A DNA stretch of 64,000 nucleotides, from assembly GCA_021927905.1 (NCBI GenBank), contig BLLK01000047.1, forward strand, positions 2,046,001-2,110,000, written 5' to 3'. Origin of the DNA: Chaetoceros tenuissimus. Lineage: Eukaryota > Bacillariophyta > Thalassiosirophyceae > Chaetocerotales > Chaetocerotaceae. The translations under genes and the position numbers were made by a program. Shown one piece after another: positions 55,988 to 64,000 of the stretch. The notes beneath the pieces are model-generated. The model was not told the origin of the DNA. It saw only the letters and a list, made by a program, of their open reading frames with translations, and did not search any database. How positions within the stretch are numbered: the first letter of the stretch is position 1; each line of letters opens with the position of its first letter.

Positions 55988-58033
55988 TTAAGACGCCCCT
56001 ACCTTCACTTGGCGTATTTCCTCATATTCCTCTTCTTTCAACCTTGCATCTTTCTTTCTTTTCAATTTAGCACCCAGTTGCTTCTCCACAGTTTGTCTTG
56101 CTACTCGTTCTATGCGATTTTCGCGCATCTTCCGAATTGCTTCAATAGGATATAGACCTGATAATGAGAACACTGCTGATCCCGAATAGTGTGGAGGTTC
56201 AGGGTTGAAACCTCCCCATGTGACACCAAGTGATGCAAACTTTTCTGTAAGCCAAATTGGCAAAGTCGGTATGGCTTTGCTAGACTGTGAAGTCTTGATT
56301 AGACTGTCTTTAATTTCGCTGTATTTTGTCTGCATGTATTCAATAGTCGGATTATACACATGCCACCAGTGCCAGCGGATTTCCACTCCTCTCCTTTTTG
56401 ACACATGGACCCCTATATTCATTCCTACACGGTCTGAAATTCCAGGATTGTACAGAACACTTCGGCGCTTGGGCAACGTTGGAAATTCGCGACCTAAAAC
56501 CAAGAGAGACGATTTATCACTATTGGTAGATTCACTTTTTCGATCATTTTCACCATTGTTATTTCTTTTCGAACCTTCTTCGGATTGTGTCACTTTACTT
56601 TCTTCACCATTACTACTTTCTCCCTTTCCATATCTATCTTGTGTGTCATCTTTCATTGCACTCGGCTCCAATGCCAAAAGTTTGCTCATAACCTTCACGG
56701 AATTCATTAATACCCCTTTCGTAATGAAATCAGTAATTAGAAATTTCCAAATAATGAAATATATCATTGACATCATCCAGACCATGTAATCTAGACATTG
56801 CCACACTCCAGTCCTAAGAAGTTCTACTGGTAAGCTTGCATTTACAAATACAGCAAATCGGAGTGGATAGTAAAATCCTACAACTGCTGTTATCAATGGC
56901 AAGTATGGTCTAGCTTCGAAAAATCCAAAATTAGCACTGATTGGTATCCTACATCCACACCCCATTCCCCATTTACTCAACAGTGACTTGTTTGCAGAAG
57001 CACCAAATCCCTTGAAATTGAACGAATCTGATAACTCTTTTAACAATCTAGCTATGAAATATGGGCGCATACCAACCAACGAAGACTTTGGTGGAGAAAA
57101 TGTATCCGAGGCAATTCTTATCTTTTCTGTTTTAACATTCAAATCGTAATCATCTTCTTTCTTCACTTCCTTTTCTTCTTGCTTCTTTTCTATGACTACT
57201 ATTTCTACAGTTCTAAGCCATCTTCTCCTTCTTCGACCAACACCTTTGCTCACATAATATTCCCAACCCAATTCATCTTTCTCATCTTTACCTACATCAA
57301 TTTTCCATTCACTAATGTATTTATATCCTTTTGGAGCTGATAACTCACTAGGAGGTGGAAGAATTTTGACATTTGATCCGTGGTTGGTAGAAGACGACGT
57401 CCATCTTTGCATATGAACAGGACTACTTGGCTCTTTTTCAAAATCCTCTACAGAATCAGGCCCTCTTCCTCCTTGCCAAGAATTTGTAATTTTGGAATAA
57501 TGTTCATGTTCGTATACTTGTACAAGTGATGATTTAGTTTCAGTTGCTGGAGATGAGTTATTGCTTTTGCTCTCATTTCGATCTTGATAGTTTCTATTGC
57601 TACCTATAGATGAAGATTTGGACATTGTTGGTGATATATTCGAGTTTTGCAGAGGTGATTGAGGATATGCAGAAACTATAGGTGCTTGTTTTGCTATGAG
57701 ATGCGTCATTAGTAGGAGTATCAACATTGGACCAAATTGATTGAATCTCGATATTTGTCTTTGTTTCTTTCTTCTACAGAAATCTGTTGATTCTAATTTA
57801 TATACCCTCTCCTTTTTCGTCGAACTGTTTCGTTTTATATTGTAAAATGTAGATGCAACAGAAAATAGAGAAAGAACACTTATTCTCATTGACCTTTCTT
57901 GTAAACCTAGTGAGTCAAGTTCTCCGGTTCTTTCTTGTCTCCTCCTTTTCGACCCAATCCTGCTCATTCCTGATCTTTCGCGAAGAGAGAATATTATATT
58001 CATATTTAAATGATCCACTTGCTCTTTCAACAT
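55988..58033 (-). CDS. Dysferlin-domain membrane protein
   Basis: Single exon. The first ATG (58033) gives 681 residues, but the true start is uncertain because several Met codons follow and the first 100 residues are basic and low in conservation. A hydrophobic stretch (MLILLLMTHLIAKQAPIVSA) may be a signal anchor. The centre has a dysferlin/peroxin-like motif: KYISEWKIDVGKDEKDELGWEYY, then VGRRRRRWLRTV, the W-x(n)-DxxGWEY … RRRRW-R signature (DysFN/DysFC). Two long hydrophobic segments follow (PLITAVVGFYYPLRFAVFV; VWMMSMIYFIIWKFLITDF). Dysferlin domains occur in peroxisomal Pex30-type and autophagy proteins such as TECPR1. The C-terminal part (RRGVEIRWHWWHVYNPT …) is not recognised. Confidence 0.72.
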   Translation of the reverse strand: MLKEQVDHLNMNIIFSLRERSGMSRIGSKRRRQERTGELDSLGLQERSMRISVLSLFSVASTFYNIKRNSSTKKERVYKLESTDFCRRKKQRQISRFNQFGPMLILLLMTHLIAKQAPIVSAYPQSPLQNSNISPTMSKSSSIGSNRNYQDRNESKSNNSSPATETKSSLVQVYEHEHYSKITNSWQGGRGPDSVEDFEKEPSSPVHMQRWTSSSTNHGSNVKILPPPSELSAPKGYKYISEWKIDVGKDEKDELGWEYYVSKGVGRRRRRWLRTVEIVVIEKKQEEKEVKKEDDYDLNVKTEKIRIASDTFSPPKSSLVGMRPYFIARLLKELSDSFNFKGFGASANKSLLSKWGMGCGCRIPISANFGFFEARPYLPLITAVVGFYYPLRFAVFVNASLPVELLRTGVWQCLDYMVWMMSMIYFIIWKFLITDFITKGVLMNSVKVMSKLLALEPSAMKDDTQDRYGKGESSNGEESKVTQSEEGSKRNNNGENDRKSESTNSDKSSLLVLGREFPTLPKRRSVLYNPGISDRVGMNIGVHVSKRRGVEIRWHWWHVYNPTIEYMQTKYSEIKDSLIKTSQSSKAIPTLPIWLTEKFASLGVTWGGFNPEPPHYSGSAVFSLSGLYPIEAIRKMRENRIERVARQTVEKQLGAKLKRKKDARLKEEEYEEIRQVKVGAS

Positions 58034-58810
58034 TGTTCTTAACAATTGGAGAAGTACAGTGATTACATTGCTTTAGTATCTCTTTTCTCTTTTTTTGTAC
58101 CTTGTACCTGGCTTGCTCTGTCGGAGGACCGACTTCTGTTGTTTGTCCTACTTGAGGATTCTACCTCTAAATTTACTTCCTTTCCCCTTTTCTATCTCTT
58201 TCCAAAGGCTTTAAGCTTAGATTTCCAGAGAAGAGCGAGCAGGCAAAATCTCATCTGGAGAGCTATTTGATGTTCTCAGCATAAGCCAACGGTGAGTGTA
58301 ATTCTAATGAATTGAAAGGTCTGTATCGACCATCAAGTGGTACGAGGCATTGAAGAGGATGGACATAGATCTTGTCGATAAGTGGATCGAGAACGTAAGG
58401 TTTATAGCCAAACTAGTTCTCTCGAGTCGAGTGCATCTATCTGTGTGCCGGAATAGTTCAGAGTAGTGTATAGTAGCGGCTCTATTTGTTACGACCTATA
58501 TTCATTTGGATCTGTTTGCATTTCCTAATATCGAGGAAGATTTGCGGACTTGAGAAGAACTAGCGGATCAATTCATATGTGCTATAAGTTGATCTGCAGG
58601 GACAATGCCTAAGATACTACTCATTGAAGAGTTCTGTCTGCATTGCTTGATACTACCGGTTACCGTCATAAATAAACTCTTTCCCTTTCGTCGCAAATGC
58701 CATAATTATTGAATTAAATTCGTTTTTATTTTTTCAACATTCTCACAACCCTGTTCTCTCTTTGCCGCAGCTCGCTATCAACCAAATTTATATATACCAA
58801 ATAATACAAA
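58034..58810. promoter_or_regulatory. Divergent region of dysferlin-domain and E2 genes
   Basis: 777 bp between divergent starts. No repeat or reading frame of note. A TATATATACC stretch (about 58790-58799) lies just upstream of the E2 ATG and could be a core promoter or leader. Confidence 0.35.
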
Positions 58811-59366
<556 letters not shown>

Positions 59367-59596
59367 ATTGTCATTTCCAAAAATGACAGATTGTTTATAA
59401 TGGGATGTTACGAATACACTTCAAGAATCTAAATATTTCACATGATGAAATCTTTGAAAATTTCTGGCTTCTGAAATAAAAATAAGATTCTCGATTTTGA
59501 AGAAAACAGGATTCATTCAGTTTGTATCTGTAAATACTAAGTAGTAAAGGCGTGAAGATTTCTAGATATATTTGCCGAATTATATTTTTACAACAT

Positions 59597-62414
59597 CTAT
59601 GATGAAATAGCCCCAATGTTCCCGCCAGAAGACCTTCCACCTCCTAGCATTGTGCCGGAGCCTCGCTGTTGCTGTTTTCGAGCGGCAAACTGAGAAACGC
59701 GATCGTGTTGGTTTCCAGAATTAGTTCTACCGCTGAAATCTTTCTCATTATCGAGACTTGCGAGCTTAGGCTTGCGGGGGACTTCTTTCAAAGGTACTTT
59801 AGCCTCTTCACTGTCCATACCCAATTCCATCTTCTCTTCAACACCGTCAATTTTCTCCAAATCAATTTCTGGTTCAAAGTTGAAATCGCCAGGACCTGGA
59901 GGTGATTGCATATCATTTTGATCTTGCTCATCTTCTTCCACTTCTTCAAAATCTTCCAAGTGATCATCGTCTGCACCTAACACTAAACTTAAGACGTTGG
60001 ACATACTTTCAAGTGCTATCATAAATGACAGTGATGAGAAAAAAATTGAACATAAAAACGCTTTTGATCAAGTATATCTTACCAATTTGGACATCTCTCC
60101 TATCCCCAAATTTTCCACGAAGTAAAGAAACTCCTTTAGAATCACCTGGGCCATATAATTTAATATCGGGTAGCCAGCCCACATCTAGCTTAGAGCAGTC
60201 GACAGTTTCTGTTTCATTATCTTCTTCAACAAACAGACTTTCAATATCATCTTCTCCATACCCACAAGATGCAGTTCCAACATATAGACCGGATTTACTA
60301 AATCTTCTCGCAATTGAAGGAATCGAAGTTGCAATGGTATTTGTAATCTCTGAATCGATATCAGTATTTCCAATTCCATCTGTGTACGCAACTATGGAGT
60401 AATTCGATAGAAAGGCTTCACTAGCAAAGTCCTCCTTCATCATCTTGTGAACTAAGCGACTATCATACCACACGCGTTTTCCGGATTGCGCAAAATCAAT
60501 CAAATTCTGCGGATAGAATTCAGTACTATTTCCGTAGGGTACAGACGAATAGAAGTACTTGAACTTTGAGTTTTCTTTCAAGAGTCGAGTTGATTTCTCT
60601 CCATCCGGATTCAAAGTCTCAACAATGACATGCACATTTGGAGTTTCTCTTCTCTGGAATTGCTTGCAGATTGGATCGGTGGTCACACCAATAGGGTCCT
60701 TCCCTTTCTCATGGTCTTTATATTGACCACATGCGTAAGCTCCGACCTTGATGTCTTCATACTTCTCCAAATGTTTCGCAGCTAGATCAACAAATCCAAC
60801 TACCGACCTGCTCATCCCACAGGTTGCACTATAGAGAAATACTACCCAGAGTTGTTCCGCAGGCTGTTCCAAATTCCATACCTCCTCAGACGAAGTAGAG
60901 TTTTTATCGAATTCCAAATAAGAAGATGCATTGAGTACATAACAATCCTGTCTTTTGTCTTCATAATCATCATCATCTTGGGAATCTAATTTCGTCCAAT
61001 GAAATGGCAGCAATTCAACAACATTTTGTGAATGTGCAAATAATTGACTATCTGTATCAGCGCTATGACGAAATTTCTCCTTTTGTATTTCATCCGTAGA
61101 CTTGAGGCCTTCATATGCGTTTTGTAGTAATACAAATATCTTTTCATACAATTCTCTTTTCGAAGGATGAACTTTATCTGGATGAAAGCTGCGACTGAGT
61201 TCTCTGAATCTAGCCTTGACTTCCTTCGAAGCCTCACGTTCGACATCTAACAAATGCCAAGGTGCAAGTTCTTCAAGATAATCAATACCCATTTGTCTCG
61301 TCATGCCTTCGATCCACTTTACATGTTCATCTACATCATTGGTTTCTGTGCATGTGTCTTTATTTGAAGTCACTTCAGTCTCTTTGAATTGCCACATTGA
61401 AAAGGGTGTTTCACGAATAAGTTGTTCTTCATCTACGGAACTCAACTTAGCTCCAGAAAATTCTGTCTGTCCAAATTGTCCAGAAATAAGGTAGTTCCTT
61501 TCTTCAGAATTTGATGAAATGAAGAAAAAGTCTCCACTTTCATCAAACAAATCATCTTCAAATATCTGAGTGATTTTCATTTGAGAATTTTTCATACCCA
61601 AAGATGACGAAAGCTCAAAACTTGTCAAAAGGTGGCGAATTGAGAAGATGTCATCTAAATCGTTTGTTGCTTGAGAGATTTGAAATTCCTGCTCACGAGA
61701 ATTCTTTCTGCATTTTTTTAATTCGACCTTGATATATGCATCAACGTCTCCAGGTGTATCGCTTTTAATGGCGAACTGTTGCCCTTTCCTATATTTAAGA
61801 GCTCGCTCGATACCTCTTGCAGTTTGAATGACATATCTTGTTTTTGGCCCACACATTTTATCTATCTCAGCTAAGTATGCAATACCATTTGTAGGTTGGA
61901 CTTTTGCAATTTTGACATGTCCATTGCAACCTTCGAATCCTGCTGTATTGATGTTGACATAGTCACCCACTTGGAATCTAGCAGGCTTGGAAACCCCTCC
62001 GCCGCAGGCGCAACAAGCTTCTGTTGCTTTTAGAGGATGGTCATATTTGTGATTCCCATACAACTCACACCAATCTTCATTTCCCTTTCTTGCATACGCA
62101 TCACATCCATTAGTACCATCAAACCATTCCGGAATATCTGCACAAATCATGGGTGCGTTCTCAGACTTCTTTTCTGGCATTTCGATATGTAAACATCTTT
62201 GTGGACTTGCGTTCATGGTGGCTATCTGATAAGTTTTGCAGGTTGATAATTTACCATTGAGCATTAATTTTGGAACACAATCATGTTTCACATCTACAGA
62301 ATCATTTGAAAATTCTCCAGATGCATCAACAGTTACATCTGTTGCTTCTACGGGGAATGAGATATATGTCAATAGCCCAAGAAATGCTAGCAATCTATTT
62401 CTTAGAAAAAACAT
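59597..62414 (-). CDS. ER-lumen DnaJ-thioredoxin protein with a cysteine-rich N-terminal module
   Basis: Model: complement join 60083-62414, 59597-60015; 916 residues; 67-nt intron, phase closes. The signal peptide is MFFLRNRLLAFLGLLTYISFPVEA. Residues about 90-140 form a cysteine-rich module (CADIPEWFDGTNGCDAYA … CELYG … ACCACGGG) of a kind often seen in stramenopile secreted proteins. A J domain lies at about 381-440 with an intact HPD (411-413), and a thioredoxin-like domain at about 515-640 has CGMS (532-535), a CxxS and not CxxC site. A second thioredoxin-like part and an acidic C-terminal tail with Gln/Gly/Arg-rich end follow. Related animal proteins (DNAJC10/DNAJC16) work in ER folding and disulfide reduction. 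The J domain here is internal, which is unusual. There is no KDEL-type retention signal. Confidence 0.82.
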
Positions 62415-62795
62415 GTTGCTTCATAATATGAAATGTAATTATGCTTTGAAGAAGGTAGAAAGAATAAGGTATAAGGTTGTTACACACTATGCTACGTAGT
62501 TTGTTTGGAGTTCTCTCAAACGATCTTTTTGATGCCACTAAATTTGGTAGCAGGAGGCGATTTAGGCTTCTGGGGCAATTGTAAAATTTGTAATTTGACG
62601 TTGTCAGAAGTAACGTCATTGTAGAATTTGCCAACTATCCCTATGGGCTAGGGGCTAATGTGATCCACAAACTTGCCAAGGCTGGAGAAAAACCAAAACA
62701 TCTAATGAAATAGGTGCTGGTTGTACACATTGCTGATTGCTGAACAAATTGAAAGCAAACTGCTCATTATACTTTCAAAAGAAAAACGTTAAGCT
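62415..62795. promoter_or_regulatory. Divergent region of DnaJ-thioredoxin and uL22m genes
   Basis: 381 bp between divergent starts, presumably with both promoters. CTATCCCTATGGGCTAGGGG (about 62635-62654) is locally GC-rich. No gene is seen. Confidence 0.4.
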
Positions 62796-63728
62796 ATGAG
62801 TCTCGTGAATAAGATGGCAAACTTGGCCATTCGGGCCAAGGTTGCTGCGAAGCTCCCTACAAGATGTAATCTTTCTTTAGGAAATAATGTTGCAAGCGTT
62901 TCTTTTCAAAATGCTTCTGTAGGTGCTCCGTCATCTTCAGTTGTACAAGGAATGAACCTTCGATCAATATCACAAATGACAAACACTGGCTTCATGTCGA
63001 CTACTTATTCTCAACAGAGAAATCAATCTACAGCTGCAACTCAACCTGCTTCATCACCTTTAGTTGAAGATACAATGTTGGAGGATGGAACTGTCATCGC
63101 CACTGGTCCAGATGGAGCAAAATATGCTATTCCTCTGAAGCCTCTTGGAAATTACAGTCATAAAAGACACGCACCAAAAATTGCACCACATATAGTGAAA
63201 GCTCGTACATCACAACTCAAAACTATGCCAGGAGCAGCCAAAAATATTCGTCACTCTCCATGGCGTCTAAATCTAATTTGTCAATTCGCAGCTGGGCAAA
63301 CAGTAAATGATGCACTTCTTCAACTCCAATACGTGAATAAGGTAAAAGCTCCTTTGGTGTACAACCTGATTCAAGGAACAGCTAATAGCGCAAAGACAAA
63401 ATATGATTTGCTCCCATCTGAATTGGAAATTGTAGAATGTTTTGCAACACACGGTACCCATTTGAAGAGAATCAAAACAATGGGAAGAGGTAGAGCGGGA
63501 AAAATGCATAGAAGATTCTCTCACATGAGAGTTGTCTTAAGACAGATTGATTTCCCTTTGAAAATTATGCAAAGTACCACTATCAATGAGAGACAGCAAT
63601 GGGTGAAGAAGATGGAAGTTGCAATGGAGGAGAAGGCAGCTTATTTGGAGGAGAAGAGGGAGATTGAAGAGCTTGAGAGAGAAGCTGAAGCAATGAAACA
63701 AAAGAAGCTAGAAGAAGAAAATAAATAG
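62796..63728 (+). CDS. MRPL22: Mitochondrial large-subunit ribosomal protein uL22
   Basis: Single exon, 310 residues. The N-terminal 90 or so residues are basic, Ser/Thr/Gln-rich and low complexity (MSLVNKMANLAIRAKVAAKL…), consistent with a mitochondrial presequence. Residues about 135-255 form the uL22 domain: KARTSQLKTMPGAAKNIRHSP, ICQFAAGQTVNDALLQLQYVNK, LVYNLIQGTANSAKTKYDL and THLKRIKTMGRGRAGKMHRRFSHMRVVLR, the latter being the conserved beta-hairpin lining the exit tunnel. The C-terminus is a charged helix of about 50 residues (EKAAYLEEKREIEELEREAEAMKQ), longer than usual. Plastid-encoded uL22 is separate in diatoms, which supports the mitochondrial assignment. Confidence 0.88.
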   Translation: MSLVNKMANLAIRAKVAAKLPTRCNLSLGNNVASVSFQNASVGAPSSSVVQGMNLRSISQMTNTGFMSTTYSQQRNQSTAATQPASSPLVEDTMLEDGTVIATGPDGAKYAIPLKPLGNYSHKRHAPKIAPHIVKARTSQLKTMPGAAKNIRHSPWRLNLICQFAAGQTVNDALLQLQYVNKVKAPLVYNLIQGTANSAKTKYDLLPSELEIVECFATHGTHLKRIKTMGRGRAGKMHRRFSHMRVVLRQIDFPLKIMQSTTINERQQWVKKMEVAMEEKAAYLEEKREIEELEREAEAMKQKKLEEENK

Positions 63729-64000
63729 GTCTCTCTTCAAAAGTATGAAGTTTAATTATGTACCTTTTTTATACCTTTTTTCTGTGCCAGTGCTTATTTT
63801 CATTTGCACTTGATATTTTTATAACTTCATGTAAGTAGATTTGACCAAGCTGCACATTATGTTACATTATGCAGCTTTCAGTGTGCATACGTACCTCCTT
63901 TGTCTTACCCCTACTGATGCACTGCAAAATATACATACTTATAACAATGACGTTGCCCTGGATAGTGGATGATTCTTTCTCCTTTTCTCCTTTCCCTTTT

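Overview
The window is nuclear DNA of a diatom, or a very close photosynthetic stramenopile. A fucoxanthin-chlorophyll protein gene (18120-18869) carries a signal peptide ending in the diatom plastid cleavage motif (SAAFAP), and several other proteins have signal peptides with Phe at the predicted +1 site. The genes are ordinary eukaryotic housekeeping genes, tightly packed and AT-rich, with few short introns (mostly 42-100 nt) that have GTAAGT or GTGAGT donors and YAG acceptors. I derived the exon joins by hand. The phases and summed lengths of all the spliced models close exactly, but no transcript was available to confirm them.

Layout. 1-5106 is gene-poor. It holds a two-copy 141-bp tandem repeat, a probable fossil fragment of a reverse-transcriptase-associated reading frame, and a decayed partial copy of the DEAD-box helicase gene that lies 12 kb downstream. 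5107-21536 holds a tandem-fused phosphoglycerate mutase, an AldA-type aldehyde dehydrogenase, a three-repeat MYB, an Elongin-A-like protein, a DBP2/p68 helicase, the FCP, a GCK-domain protein and a four-TM protein. 21749-22434 is a 686-bp element with 34-bp perfect terminal inverted repeats (MITE-like). 22781-41744 holds TAPT1/Emp65, Rrp17/NOL12, a 2,619-residue TMEM131 homologue, a plastid NusG-SAP fusion, a kinesin-light-chain-like TPR protein, a Gfo/Idh/MocA oxidoreductase and proteasome beta-3. 42651-63728 holds an acidic protein, a BFR1-like coiled-coil protein, a plastid methyltransferase, a second phosphoglycerate mutase, an unknown helical protein, a plastid-targeted unknown, SMC6, a dysferlin-domain membrane protein, a UBE2D-type E2, an ER DnaJ-thioredoxin protein and mitochondrial uL22.

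The genes do not form an operon or a single pathway. Loose themes are the secretory pathway/ER (TMEM131, TAPT1, DnaJ-Trx, dysferlin-domain protein), the plastid (FCP, NusG-SAP, methyltransferase, 51-kb unknown, possibly the fused mutase), RNA and transcription (helicase, NOL12, Elongin A, MYB3R, BFR1) and ubiquitin/proteasome (Elongin A, E2, beta-3). The most unusual items are the fused mutase with one apparently dead active site, the NusG-SAP protein with five acidic-FF repeats, the re-ordered Elongin A, the MITE-like element, and the helicase-gene duplication. I saw no CRISPR array, no rRNA and no tRNA that I could defend.
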